From contig PDZW01000017.1 of assembly GCA_002753155.1 (NCBI GenBank), positions 1-64,000 on the forward strand: a stretch of DNA of 64,000 bases. Direction: 5' to 3'. The notes under the pieces were generated by a model. It worked only from the letters and a program-made list of their open reading frames with translations, ran no database searches and had not been told where the DNA came from. Below are positions 7,962 through 17,614 of the stretch, piece after piece. How positions within the stretch are numbered: the first letter of the stretch is position 1; the number at the start of each line of letters is the position of its first letter. Made by a program: the position numbers and the translations under genes. Source of the DNA: Alphaproteobacteria bacterium WMHbin7 (GTDB lineage Bacteria > Pseudomonadota > Alphaproteobacteria > Rhodospirillales > WMHbin7).

Positions 7962-10193
7962 TCAGAGCGCTCCACTCGCTTTGGCAATGCTGGATTCGAT
8001 GCGGCCGCGCTTTCTGATGCGCGACGCATCCAGCAGCATCCGCCCCGCCCAGTAGTAGACATTGTTCTCGCTGACCATCTCGCGCATCAAATGCATGCGC
8101 TCGGCCTGCAGGCCTGGGGCCATGCGCAGCGCCTGATCTATGGCGTCCGACGTCGCCTTGGCGTCGAAGGGATTGACGATCAAGGCTTCCATCAGCTCGC
8201 GCGAGGCACCTGCAAACGTGCTGAGGATCAGGACGCCCTGCTCATCGTCCCTTGCCGCCACGAATTCCTTGGCAACCAGATTCATGCCGTCGTGAAGACT
8301 GCTGACGATGCACAGATCGGCTGCCCGGAACAGCTCGTAGACCTGTTCCGGCTCGTGGTGCTGGGCAACCAGAATGATCGGCTTGTAGCCTGCGCGCCCG
8401 AAGCGTTGGTTGATCTGTTCGGCGATCATTATCGTTTCATTCTGAATATCCTGGTAGACGGCAAGCTTGCTGCGACTGGGTGCCGCCACCTGTATGAGAA
8501 CGAAGCGACCGATCCACTCCGGATGTTTCTCCAACAACAGTTCGACGGCGCGAAAGCGGTCGGGAATGCCCTTTGTGAAGTCGAAGCGCTCGACTCCGAC
8601 GGCAAGCAGCGTCGCCTTGGGCAGATGATAACGATCAAGGACGGCACTACGGCATTCAGAAACCGGGGCCTGCCCCTTCAGCGCCGCTGGAGGCCAGTCG
8701 ATGGAGATGGGGTAGGGCCGGACCAGGGCGCAATGTCCGCCCACGGAAATCGTCGACTGCTCGCGGTCGATATGGCACTCGATGAAACGATCGGCCGTCT
8801 CGATGAAATTGTTACAGTGCAACTGCGTGTGAAACCCGATCACTGAACTGCCCAGCAGCCCGTTCAGAATGGCTTCGCGCCAGGGGCAAATGCCAAATAC
8901 CTCAGAGTTGGGCCAGGGAATATGCCAGAAAGTGATGATGGTGGCATCGGGCAGGCGCTCGCGGATCATGCGCGGCGCCAGGGCGAAGTGATAGTCCTGC
9001 ACCAGAACCAAAGGATCGGGCCGCTTCGCTTCCGTCACAATCGCTTCGGCGAATTTGCGATTGACCGAAACATACTGCTCCCAGTCCTGCTCCCTAAAGA
9101 CCGGTCGCACATAGGTGATGTGGCACAACGGCCAGAGGCCTTCGTTGGACAGGCCATAGTAGTAGCCGTTCTGCTCGTCCTCGGAAAGCCATACCCGGCG
9201 CAGCGTATAGACCGGATCGTCCGGCGGCACGCCGATGTGATCGTTCCCGTCCACGGTTTCGCGGTCCGCTGACCCGCTGCCATGCGCCACCCAGGTTCCC
9301 CGACAGGCGCGTGTGATGGGCTCGAGCGCCGTTACCAGCCCGCTGGCCGGGCGCTGCATGGCGATGTTTCCCGATGCATCCCGGTTGTGGATGTAGGGTT
9401 CACGGTTGGAAAGCACCAGAACATCCACGCCCGGCAGTTCGTTGTCCAGCACCTGTCGTAGCGTGTCGGGAGACCAGTCAACGCGAATTCCAGTGGCGGT
9501 GCGCCGTGAGATGTCGAGATCACGCAAGAGCTGGCGAATCTCCCCCATCATAGGCACCAGTTGAGGATCGGCTCCCTGGCTTTGCCTATAGTCGCTAGCG
9601 GGGGCGTTCAAGGCCATGCGGACGGATTTGATCCATCCCCTCAGTGTCAGTTGGGCCATGAGGACCGTGACAGAGGCGGCGGCAATGGCAAGCAGAACCA
9701 GGAAGCCCATTATGTAGAGCCTTGCCGTTAGGCTGCGCCGTTCAATGAAGGTGAGATCGTGCAGGATCGCCAACTGGCCGAGGGAGGGCTCCTCGGCAGA
9801 CAACGGAAAGAGGCCATGAAGGACTGAGCCGTGTGTCAACGATTCGGTGTGGAACGACTGAGTCAGCGGCCCGGAATTGGAGCGGCAAGTCAAGACGCGC
9901 GGCCAGTTCTTGCTGGCCAATCGAAGCTTGGCGTCAGGCCCGCACCAGCCAACCGCCAGAACGCGCTCGTCCTCGGCGATGCGGTCGAAGAGAGTCTTGA
10001 TTTCCTTGTTCGATGAGCTTCGCATCAATTCCGTCAGCGAGTCATGAACGGAACTGAAAATCAGACGCGAGCGCATCTCGACGTCGTGCTGAAACCAGCG
10101 GGAAACGAGATGATCGGCAACTGGCGTCAGGAGAGCCGCAAGCACGGCCAGTACCGCGACCAGTGGTGCGCCAAAGCGCAGGAGAAGACGCAT
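7962..10193 (-). CDS. otsA: membrane-anchored alpha,alpha-trehalose-phosphate synthase with N-terminal sensor-like region
   Basis: 743 residues, against about 460-490 for ordinary OtsA. Residues 1-25 and 159-184 are hydrophobic helices enclosing a predicted extracytoplasmic domain of about 130 residues, a layout like histidine kinase or chemoreceptor sensors. About 70 linker residues then lead to the GT20 catalytic domain from about residue 258: [61 protein letters not shown]. It makes trehalose 6-phosphate from UDP-glucose and glucose 6-phosphate. A strong AAGGAG lies before the ATG. First gene of the trehalose operon. Confidence 0.92.
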   Translation of the reverse strand: MRLLLRFGAPLVAVLAVLAALLTPVADHLVSRWFQHDVEMRSRLIFSSVHDSLTELMRSSSNKEIKTLFDRIAEDERVLAVGWCGPDAKLRLASKNWPRVLTCRSNSGPLTQSFHTESLTHGSVLHGLFPLSAEEPSLGQLAILHDLTFIERRSLTARLYIMGFLVLLAIAAASVTVLMAQLTLRGWIKSVRMALNAPASDYRQSQGADPQLVPMMGEIRQLLRDLDISRRTATGIRVDWSPDTLRQVLDNELPGVDVLVLSNREPYIHNRDASGNIAMQRPASGLVTALEPITRACRGTWVAHGSGSADRETVDGNDHIGVPPDDPVYTLRRVWLSEDEQNGYYYGLSNEGLWPLCHITYVRPVFREQDWEQYVSVNRKFAEAIVTEAKRPDPLVLVQDYHFALAPRMIRERLPDATIITFWHIPWPNSEVFGICPWREAILNGLLGSSVIGFHTQLHCNNFIETADRFIECHIDREQSTISVGGHCALVRPYPISIDWPPAALKGQAPVSECRSAVLDRYHLPKATLLAVGVERFDFTKGIPDRFRAVELLLEKHPEWIGRFVLIQVAAPSRSKLAVYQDIQNETIMIAEQINQRFGRAGYKPIILVAQHHEPEQVYELFRAADLCIVSSLHDGMNLVAKEFVAARDDEQGVLILSTFAGASRELMEALIVNPFDAKATSDAIDQALRMAPGLQAERMHLMREMVSENNVYYWAGRMLLDASRIRKRGRIESSIAKASGAL

Positions 10194-10322
10194 TATCTGC
10201 TCTCCTTGCCGTGGTTGATCCGAAAGGCTATGCCATGCTCAACAACAGATAGAGAAGAATGCGCCGACAATCAAGAATGATTGCCCCACTTTCCCTCTGT
10301 GTGGCTCCTTAGAGACTGATGT

Positions 10323-10380
10323 GATTAGGTTTACCCCAAGTCACGCGAGTGACTCGGGGTTAAGTGACCGTGCGCCAGTG
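10323..10380. repeat. dispersed palindromic repeat, family B copy 2
   Basis: The palindrome core is CCCCAAGTCACGCGAGTGAC with TCGGGG closing it, flanked by GATTAGGTTTA and GTGACCGTGCGCCAGTGC. It matches family B copies at 5337 and 38708 in order and spacing. It abuts the stop codon of the Sel1 gene. The rest of 10194-10380 holds the otsA Shine-Dalgarno and nothing else recognised. Confidence 0.65.
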
Positions 10381-11091
10381 CTACTTTTTTCCGGCAGGCG
10401 ACTGGGGGAAGGCGGGAACGCGCGATTCGCGCAGGCGCGTGGCGATCTGCTCGCTTGCCGCTTCCTGATCACGCTTGCTCATATCGCCGGTCAGGCGGTC
10501 CCTGGCGGCGTTGGCTTCCTGATCGCCCTGGCGGGACGCCATTTCGTACCAGAAGAAGGCCTGGGCATAATCGCGATGCACACCATCGCCCAATTCATAA
10601 AGGCGCCCCAGGCGACGCTGGGCGGCGGCCAAACCCGCCTCGGCGGCAGCACGGTACCATTCGGCGGCCTCTTCGGCACGCCTAGGTTCGCCCAAACCCT
10701 GGTCGATCATGAGTCCCAGATTGTACTGCGCCTCGATCATGCCCTCGGTGGCGCACAGGCGAAACCAGCGCCTAGCCGCCGCGTAGTCGCGGGCAATGCC
10801 GCGCCCCTTGGCGCGCATGACGCCCAGCTTGAACTGGGCTTCAAGCTGGCCCTGCTGGGCGGCGGCCCGGTACCATTCGACAGCTTGGGCCGCATCGGCC
10901 TCGACACCCAGCCCGCGCTCGTAGCGCGTGGCCAAAAGATATTGCGCCAAGGGATCGCCCGCCTTGGCGGCGCGCAAATACCAGGACTGCGCGGACTTCG
11001 GGCCTGTTGGCGCGGGCGCGGTTCCGGCTGCCGCTGGCAGGGCGGAGGTCAGGACGAGCAGAACGAGAAACGCGTGGATGAGGGGGTGCAT
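10381..11091 (-). CDS. secreted Sel1-repeat (TPR-like) protein
   Basis: About 236 residues. A signal peptide (HAFLVLLVLTSALPAAAG) precedes about four Sel1-like repeats of roughly 36 residues, each with an AQYLLATRYERG / AQFKLGVMRAKGRG type consensus ending in A..WYRAAA. Sel1 proteins are adaptor solenoids in the periplasm or envelope; no partner is evident. The ATG at 11091 puts the signal peptide at the N-terminus; a TTG at 11145 overlapping the rnr stop is an alternative. It probably ends the rnr transcript. Confidence 0.82.
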   Translation of the reverse strand: MHPLIHAFLVLLVLTSALPAAAGTAPAPTGPKSAQSWYLRAAKAGDPLAQYLLATRYERGLGVEADAAQAVEWYRAAAQQGQLEAQFKLGVMRAKGRGIARDYAAARRWFRLCATEGMIEAQYNLGLMIDQGLGEPRRAEEAAEWYRAAAEAGLAAAQRRLGRLYELGDGVHRDYAQAFFWYEMASRQGDQEANAARDRLTGDMSKRDQEAASEQIATRLRESRVPAFPQSPAGKK

Positions 11092-11141
11092 GGTCAGCTT
11101 GATGTAAGGTCGGCGGACAATAGACCCGGCAACGCCATTGG

Positions 11142-13316
11142 TCAACGCTTTGGGGCGCCGTGCTTGACGATCTCGAACCGAAGACCGCCGGTCACGGGAA
11201 CAGCCTCCAGCAGGCGCACGGTGACCAGATCGCCCAGACGGTAGCTTTTGCGCGTACGCCGTCCGATCAGGGAATGGCTGCGTTCGTCATGCACATAATA
11301 GTCGCCGGGCAGCGAGGCCGCCGTCACCAATCCATCGGCCCCGGTATCGTCCAGCGTCACGAACAGGCCAAAGCGCGTTACCCCACCGATGCGCCCCGTG
11401 AACAGGGCACCCACGCGATCAGCCAGGAACAGGGCGGTATAGCGATCAACCGCATCGCGCTCGGCCGCCGCAGCCCGGCGCTCGGTGGCTGAAATATGTT
11501 CGGCCGTGTCGGCAAAGCCCTCGATTTCCTCAGCAACCAGCCCCCCGGCCCCCGCCTTCAGCCCCTTGATCAAGGCTCGGTGCACCAGAAGGTCAGCATA
11601 GCGGCGAATGGGCGAGGTGAAATGGGCGTAGCGCTTCAGGGCCAAGCCGAAATGGCCGACATTCTCGGGCGCGTACAGGGCCTGGGCCTGACTGCGCAGC
11701 ACCACCTGATTGACCAGCACCTCATTGGCCGATCCCTTCACCTTGGCCAGAATCTGGTTGAAGTGCGCAGGCGTCAGATGCTGGCCCTTGGAAAGATTAA
11801 GCTCCATCGAGGCCAGGAAGTCGCGCAAGGATTCCAGCTTGTCGGCAGTCGGTTCGGCATGCACCCGGTACATGCAAGGCAGATGCAGGCGCTCCAAGGT
11901 TTCGGCCGCCGCCACATTGGCCGCGATCATGAATTCCTCGATCAAGCGGTGGCTGTCCAACTGCAGGCGGGGCTCGATGCCCAGCACCTTGCCCTTGTCG
12001 TCCAGCATCACCTTGCGCTCGGGCACATTGAGATCGAGCACGCCCCGCTTCTCGCGGGCTTTCATCAGGCAGGCGAAGGCGCCGAACAGGGGCTCGATCA
12101 CCGACGACATCAAAGGGCCAAGGGCGGCGTCTGGCTTGCCGTCGTGCGCTGCCTGAACCTGGGTATAGGTAAGGCGCGCCGCCGAGCGCATGAGCCCCCT
12201 GGTAAAGGCATGGCGCAGAAGATTGCCCTCGGCATCGATGGTGATACGCACCGCCATGGTGGCCCGATCCTCGCCCGGCTTTAGCGAACACAAGCCGTTG
12301 GACAAGGCCTCGGGCAGCATGGGCACCACGCGGTCGGGAAAATAGACCGAGTTGCCGCGCTTTTTGGCCTCGCGGTCCAGCGCGTCATCTGGGCGCACAT
12401 ACCAGGAGACATCGGCGATGGCGACCAGAAGCTTCCAGCCGCCAGGATTGGACGCATCCGTATCGGGCTCGGCAAAGACCGCATCGTCGAAATCCCTGGC
12501 GTCCTCGCCGTCGATGGTGACCAGGGGAATGGCCCTCAAATCCTCGCGCGCTTCCAAGGGGGCCTGCTTGGCGCTTGCCGCCAGATCGAGTGCTGCTTGG
12601 GGAAATTCCGTGGGAATGCCCCTGGCGTGAATGGCGATCAGGCTGACCGCCCGGGGCTGGGTCATGTCGCCCAGACGCTCCACCGGCTTCGCGAGCCGCA
12701 TGCCGTAATGGCGTCCAGGCAGCAGTTCGGCCAGAATCAGCTCTCCGCGCGCCAAGCCCTCGGACTCTTCGCGCCCGATCAGATATTCCGCCCTGTCACG
12801 CTTCTCGACCGAGATCAGGCGCCCGCTGCCGTCGGGACCGGTCTCGAACACGCCCAGCACGCGGGAAGGCTCGGCGGCCAATCGGCGGATCGGCCGTGCT
12901 TCATAAAGATGGTCGTTGATACGGTGCAGCTTGGCCAGAACGCGGTCGCCCACCCCGATGGCAGCACCCTGCCTGCGCCGCTCAGGGGCCAGCAGGATGC
13001 GCGGCGGCTTGGACTCCTGCTCCCAGGCGATGGGCTTGGCGATCAGCTCACCATCGGTATCGGTGCCCGTCACCTCGACGATGGCGGTGCCGGGCAGGTT
13101 TCCCGGACGGGCCACCCGCCGCTTGCGCCCGCGCTCCAGAGCGCCGTCATCGACCAGTTGGCGCAGCAGGGCTTTCAATTCCTGGCGGTCTCCCGGTCCC
13201 AGACGGAAAGCGCGGGCGATTTCGCGCTTGCCCACCTCGCCCGGATGATCGCGGATGAAATCAAGAACCTGCTGGCGGCTGGGAAAGGGGGCTGGCTGTT
13301 TGGGGCGATGAGTCAT
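11142..13316 (-). CDS. rnr: ribonuclease R (RNase II/RNB family exoribonuclease)
   Basis: About 724 residues. An N-terminal winged helix (SRQQVLDFIRDHPGEVGKREIARAF, shown in parts: FIRDHPGEVGKREIARAF) is followed by cold-shock domains, the RNB catalytic core with VTIDGEDARDFDDAVF and the metal-binding aspartates, then PIRRYADLLVHRAL and a C-terminal S1 domain. The enzyme degrades structured RNA 3' to 5'. The ATG at 13316 overlaps the toxin stop upstream (ATGA); a longer frame to 13352 lies inside the toxin gene and was not used. In related genomes rnr usually follows topA directly; here two accessory loci separate them. Confidence 0.93.
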   Translation of the reverse strand: MTHRPKQPAPFPSRQQVLDFIRDHPGEVGKREIARAFRLGPGDRQELKALLRQLVDDGALERGRKRRVARPGNLPGTAIVEVTGTDTDGELIAKPIAWEQESKPPRILLAPERRRQGAAIGVGDRVLAKLHRINDHLYEARPIRRLAAEPSRVLGVFETGPDGSGRLISVEKRDRAEYLIGREESEGLARGELILAELLPGRHYGMRLAKPVERLGDMTQPRAVSLIAIHARGIPTEFPQAALDLAASAKQAPLEAREDLRAIPLVTIDGEDARDFDDAVFAEPDTDASNPGGWKLLVAIADVSWYVRPDDALDREAKKRGNSVYFPDRVVPMLPEALSNGLCSLKPGEDRATMAVRITIDAEGNLLRHAFTRGLMRSAARLTYTQVQAAHDGKPDAALGPLMSSVIEPLFGAFACLMKAREKRGVLDLNVPERKVMLDDKGKVLGIEPRLQLDSHRLIEEFMIAANVAAAETLERLHLPCMYRVHAEPTADKLESLRDFLASMELNLSKGQHLTPAHFNQILAKVKGSANEVLVNQVVLRSQAQALYAPENVGHFGLALKRYAHFTSPIRRYADLLVHRALIKGLKAGAGGLVAEEIEGFADTAEHISATERRAAAAERDAVDRYTALFLADRVGALFTGRIGGVTRFGLFVTLDDTGADGLVTAASLPGDYYVHDERSHSLIGRRTRKSYRLGDLVTVRLLEAVPVTGGLRFEIVKHGAPKR

Positions 13317-13735
13317 GGTGCCGCCCAAGGATCGACGACCTCGATCCGGCACTGCTCGAAATCAGACAGGTTTCTGGTCGCCAAGATGGCCTTGTGCGAG
13401 CGCGCGATGGCGGCGATTTGAGCATCGGCATGGGCGATGGGGCGCCCCGCTTGGCGCCTTGCCGCTGCGATGTCAGCAAATTCCTGCGCCGCTGCCCGAT
13501 CAAAAGACAAAACGCGGTCAGCAAAATCCTCGGCGAACAGGGCCTGGGAAGCTTTTGTCAGTGCATCGCGCCTGACCCCCTGGGGCAGTAAGGCCAAACC
13601 GAACAGGATTTCAGCTTCGGTAATGCTGGTGGTGAACACGCTTTGCGCCGATTGCTGGGCCAGCCAATGCAGGACGGCGGCTTCAGGCTTGGGGCGCATG
13701 AGTTCCGACAGGACATTGGTGTCGAGAAGTATCAT
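13313..13735 (-). CDS. FitB/VapC-type PIN-domain toxin
   Basis: 140 residues. PIN-domain acidic residues are visible at Asp5 (MILLDTNVLSEL), Glu40/Glu42 (SITEAEILFG), Asp104 (PIAHADAQIAAIA) and the ATRNLSDF block near 119-126, the standard order of FitB/VapC endoribonucleases. The start overlaps the antitoxin stop (ATGA), and the stop overlaps the rnr start (ATGA), so antitoxin, toxin and RNase R form a chain of coupled genes. Toxins of this family usually cleave tRNA or rRNA; the target here is unknown. Confidence 0.9.
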   Translation of the reverse strand: MILLDTNVLSELMRPKPEAAVLHWLAQQSAQSVFTTSITEAEILFGLALLPQGVRRDALTKASQALFAEDFADRVLSFDRAAAQEFADIAAARRQAGRPIAHADAQIAAIARSHKAILATRNLSDFEQCRIEVVDPWAAP

Positions 13736-13980
13736 TCCCCAAAATCCGGCGGCTGGCGCAGACCCTCGCGCGGCGGCACTTCCAGCTCAACGCCGCCCAG
13801 GGGGGCGAAGCGCTTGCGAATCCTTTCGGCCAGATTCATCTGGCCCCCCTCCTCGCTGGCCAGGGCGCTGCGCAAAATGACGCGGGCCTCTTCTTCCATG
13901 GAACGACCATGACAGGCGGCACGGATGCGCAGCTTGCCTTTCATGGAATCATCGAATTTGCGGATGGTGATGCTGGACAT
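13732..13980 (-). CDS. FitA/VapB-type ribbon-helix-helix antitoxin
   Basis: 82 residues. The N-terminus (SSITIRKFDD then LRIRAACHGRSMEEEARVIL) is the FitA-like ribbon-helix-helix fold that binds DNA as a dimer and neutralises the PIN toxin with its C-terminal tail. The ATG at 13980 is 10 nt from an inverted repeat that could be its operator. The stop overlaps the toxin start by 4 nt. Confidence 0.9.
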   Translation of the reverse strand: MSSITIRKFDDSMKGKLRIRAACHGRSMEEEARVILRSALASEEGGQMNLAERIRKRFAPLGGVELEVPPREGLRQPPDFGE

Positions 13981-13990
13981 GGCGTTGCCT

Positions 13991-14039
13991 GCATTGCAAT
14001 CAATGCAATCATATTACGCCTATCTTCTTGGTTTGAAAA
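13991..14039 (-). promoter_or_regulatory. promoter and operator candidate of the FitAB module
   Basis: On the minus strand, TTTTCA (14039-14034), a 17-bp spacer and TAATAT (14016-14011) form a sigma-70-like promoter. Immediately downstream, 13991-14006 contains the inverted repeat GCATTG-CAAT-CAATGC, placed to overlap the transcription start. This fits autoregulation by the antitoxin. Confidence 0.55.
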
Positions 14040-14084
14040 GTCTTTTGAGCATGGGCCAGCGGAGGGGTTGCCTGATCCCGGCGG

Positions 14085-14957
14085 TTATTTCCCAGCGGCC
14101 AGGACGATCTTGAACAGATCCATCGCCTCGCGGTTACCTGCGCGGGCGGCGATGTCCTTAAGCCGCTCGTCCGCCTTGGCCTCTATGCCCGCCTGTGTCA
14201 GGCGGTTTAGGGCCAGTTCCGGGGCGATTCCACCATCGGCCGCCGCCTGGGCAACCGTCTTGCGGCCAACGCCAGTTCCGGCAAAGCGCGCGTCGATTTC
14301 CTCGGCGCTGAGCCCTCCCATGGAAGGCTGGGCGGCCTGTCTCTTGGCGCCGCCCGAGATAATGGCATAGACCTCTGCCGGAGAGCGCTTATTCGCGTCG
14401 CCGATCTGGCGAACCGAACTGCCGGTGTTTTCCACCTTCAGTCCCGCCTGTCGCAGGGCGCTTAAGGCTTCGTCGGCATCAAAACGCATCTTGCTGGCCA
14501 GAGATTGCAAGGTGACTTCTTCTGCATGGCCGAAGGGTGGTTCTGCATCAGCCCCCGTGGACCAGCTTTCCCGCAATGTCTCGTTCAAGGCCAAAATCTG
14601 GGAGAGGGGCGGCCAGGGAACCAGGGTTCCCACCACCATCAGAATGAGAACGGCGAAGGTGGCCCCGCCTTCCCAGCGCATGGCAAGGTGGCCCTTAAGC
14701 TTGGTGCCCAGATAGTGCATGAAGGGCTTCCAGTTGAAGACCAGATGGACGATTCCGGCCAGGACGAACATCAGGCTGAAGGTGATGTGAACGTCGGCCC
14801 ACTGATCCTTGCTCAGCCCCCACAAGGTCCAGTCGATCCAGTTGGCGACCCTGCCCGGCGGCACGACATAGAGAACAAGCCCGGTCACCGTCATGACGAG
14901 AAAACCGCCAGTAACGAGAAAGGAAACAAGACCCCTGGTATTGACCGATGGTCGCAT
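14085..14957 (-). CDS. DUF4405-type membrane protein with duplicated C-terminal module
   Basis: 290 residues. Four hydrophobic helices occupy the first 125 residues (FLVTGGFLVMTVTGLVLYVV; HITFSLMFVLAGIVHLVFNW; FAVLILMVVGTLVPW), with histidines in the second that could bind heme as in cytochrome b-like DUF4405 proteins. The soluble C-terminus holds two copies of a module of about 50 residues (TLQSLASKMRFDADEALSALRQAG and TVAQAAADGGIAPELALNRLTQAG as counterparts, each shown only in part: ASKMRFDADEALSALRQAG, AADGGIAPELALNRLTQAG). A respiratory or redox role is inference. It sits between topA and the toxin-antitoxin pair. Confidence 0.7.
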   Translation of the reverse strand: MRPSVNTRGLVSFLVTGGFLVMTVTGLVLYVVPPGRVANWIDWTLWGLSKDQWADVHITFSLMFVLAGIVHLVFNWKPFMHYLGTKLKGHLAMRWEGGATFAVLILMVVGTLVPWPPLSQILALNETLRESWSTGADAEPPFGHAEEVTLQSLASKMRFDADEALSALRQAGLKVENTGSSVRQIGDANKRSPAEVYAIISGGAKRQAAQPSMGGLSAEEIDARFAGTGVGRKTVAQAAADGGIAPELALNRLTQAGIEAKADERLKDIAARAGNREAMDLFKIVLAAGK

Positions 14958-14979
14958 ACGAGTCCCTCAGTTCAGAAAG

Positions 14980-17583
14980 CTAGCCCTTCTTCGCCTGGCG
15001 CTTGAAAGGCTTTTTGGCAACGGGGCCCTTGGCCTTGCGGGCGGCCAGCAGGGGGAGTGCCTGTTCCAGCGTTACGGCTTCGAGAGGAATGTCTTTGGGC
15101 AGCGTGGCATTGACGCCCGCATGCGCCACATAGGGGCCATAACGCCCGGCATGGGCCATCACCGGCTTGCCATCCTCGGGGTGGTTGCCAAGCGGGCGGC
15201 CCTCTGGCTTTGCGCCTCTGCCGCCGCGTCCGCCCTTGGGCTCGGCCAGCAGCATGACGGCGCGGTTGAGCCCGATCGTCAGCACATCGTCGCCTGCAGG
15301 AATCGATTTGAAGGTTTCGCCATATTTAAGGTAGGGCCCGAAGCGTCCGATGCCTGCCAGGATTTTGGTGCCGGTCTCGGGATGCAGCCCCACCTCGCGC
15401 GGCAACGTCAGCAGTGACAGCGCCTTTTCCAGATCGACCGCAGCCGGATCAAGCCCCTTGGGCAGCGAGATGCGCTTGGGCTTGGCCGGGCTTTCCTTGC
15501 GCCCGCCCTTCTTGGTTTCCTTGACCACGGGCGGCAGCGTATCGGCATCACCCTCCTGCACATAGGGACCATAAGGCCCCTGGCGCAGCGTGACGGCATA
15601 ACCCGCAGGCGATTGGCCCAGAAGCTTGGGGCCTTCCTGCTCCTCGCCAGCGCCGCCATTCTCGCCATTGGCCACGGCCAGGGGCTTGGTGACCTTGCAT
15701 TCCGGATAGTTCGAGCAGCCGATGAAGGCGCCGAACTTGCCCAATTTCAGGCTCAAGCGCCCGGTGCCGCAGGTGGAACAGACGCGCGAGTCAGAGCCAT
15801 CGGCCCGAGGCGGAAAGAAATGCGGCCCCAAAGAGTCGTCCAGCGCGTTCAAAACGTCGGAAACGCGCAGTTCCTTGGTGTCGTCGACCGAGGTGTGAAA
15901 GGCTTGCCAGAAATCGGCCAGCACCTTGCGCCAGGCGATGCGCCCATCGGCGATATCGTCCAGCTTCTCCTCCAGATCGGCGGTGAAACTATATTCGACA
16001 TAACGGGCAAAGAAGCTTTCCAGGAAGGCGGTGACCAGACGGCCGCGATCTTCCGGAATGAAGCGTTTGCCATCCAGGCGCACATAGCTGCGCTCCTGCA
16101 ACACCGACAGAATCGAGGCATAGGTGGACGGCCTGCCGATTCCCAACTCTTCCAGTTTCTTGACCAGGCTGGCTTCGGTATAGCGCGGCGGCTATTCGGT
16201 GAAATGCTGAAGCGGGCGCACGTCCTTTAAGCTGACCGACTCGCCCTCGTTCAAGGGAGGCAGGCGCTTGCCCTCGCCCTCGTCATCCTCGGGATCGTCG
16301 CGGTCCTCGCGGTAGAGCTTCAAGAATCCGTCGAAGGCGATGGTCGAGCCGGTGGCTCTCAGCACGGTCTTGCGCTTGCCATCGGCAAAGTCAGCCGCCA
16401 CCTGATCCATTTCAGCGCTTTCCATCTGGGAAGCCAGGGTGCGTTTCCAGATCAATTCGTAAAGGCGCAACTGATCGCGGTCGAGATAGCGCCCGATCTC
16501 TTCTGGTTTCTTGAAGACATCGGTGGGCCGAATTGCCTCATGCGCCTCTTGCGCGTTCTTGGCCTTGGTCTTGTAAAGGCGGGGGGCGGCGGGCAGGTAA
16601 TCGGCCCCGAAATTGCGCGTGATCAGCGAGCGGCAGGCGCCGATCGCCTCCTCGGCCATGGTGACGCCGTCGGTTCGCATATAGGTGATCAAACCCACCG
16701 TTTCGCCGCCGATATCGACACCTTCATACAGGCGCTGGGCAAGCTGCATCGTATGCTTGGCCGAAAAGCCCAGCTTGCGCGACGCCTCTTGCTGCAATGT
16801 CGAGGTGGTGAAGGGGGCGAAGGGGTGACGCTTGACCCGCTTTTTCTCAACCCGCCAGACATCCAGGGGCCCGGCCTCGACCGCCTTCTTGGCGGCAAGG
16901 GCGTCGGCCTCGCCCGCCAGATCGAACTTGTCGAGCTTCTTGCCGTTCAACTGGCTTAGCGTGGCCGTGACCACAGCCCCGCCCTTGCTGGTCAGATCGG
17001 CCTCGACCGTCCAATATTCCCGCGCCCTGAAGCGCTCGATGTCGGATTCGCGCTCGCAGACCAGACGCAGCGCCACCGACTGCACGCGTCCCGCCGAGCG
17101 CGAACCGGGCAGCTTGCGCCACAAAACCGGTGAAAGCGTGAAGCCGACCAGATAATCAAGGGCGCGCCTGGCCATATAGGCATCGACCAGTTCCTGATCG
17201 ATGGCGCGGGGCGCCTTCATGGCGGCCAGAATGGCGGTTTTGGTGATTTCGTTGAAGACGACGCGCTTGACGTCGATGCCCTTCAGCTTCTTGCCCAGTT
17301 CAGCTTGCACATGCCAGGAAATCGCCTCGCCCTCGCGGTCGGGATCGGTCGCCAGAATCAGCTGATCAGCACCCTTCAGGGCCTTGGAGATTTCCGAAAG
17401 CGCCTTCTTGCCGCGGGCATCGGTTTCCCAATGCATATGAAAATCGTTGCCCGGCTCGACCGAGCCGTCCTTGGCGGGCAGATCGCGCACATGGCCGAAG
17501 CTGGCCAGGACCACATAGTCCTTGCCTAGATACTTATTGATGGTCTTGGCCTTGGCGGGCGATTCGACGACGACGACGTGCAT
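14980..17583 (-). pseudogene. topA: DNA topoisomerase I (topA), frame interrupted by one in-frame TAG
   Basis: TopA relaxes negative supercoils and is normally essential. The upstream part (17583-16192) starts MHVVVVESPAKAKTINKYLG and contains the Toprim and active-site region (ITYMRTDGVTMAEEA). After LQHFTE a TAG at 16194-16192 is followed in the same frame by PPRYTEASLVKKLEELGIGRPSTYA (shown in parts: PPRYTEASLVKKL, ELGIGRPSTYA), the usual continuation in this family, then a CSTCG...CSNYPEC zinc motif and repeated C-terminal domains ending in a Lys-rich tail. Total length is about 867 codons, normal for alphaproteobacteria. A sequencing error, a real nonsense allele or readthrough are all possible. 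Confidence 0.85.
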
Positions 17584-17614
17584 GAGGCGAAAGGTGACCC
17601 CGAAATAAGACTTA

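Noticed and set aside
7740-8846. 368-residue plus-strand open frame opposite otsB/otsA
   Set aside because: It crosses the otsA-otsB junction in antisense and has no recognisable fold.
16192-16194. Recoding of TAG as a sense codon to explain topA
   Set aside because: TAG ends several intact genes in this window at the expected protein length (for example 5123-5125, 29568-29570 and 39159-39161), so it acts as a normal stop.
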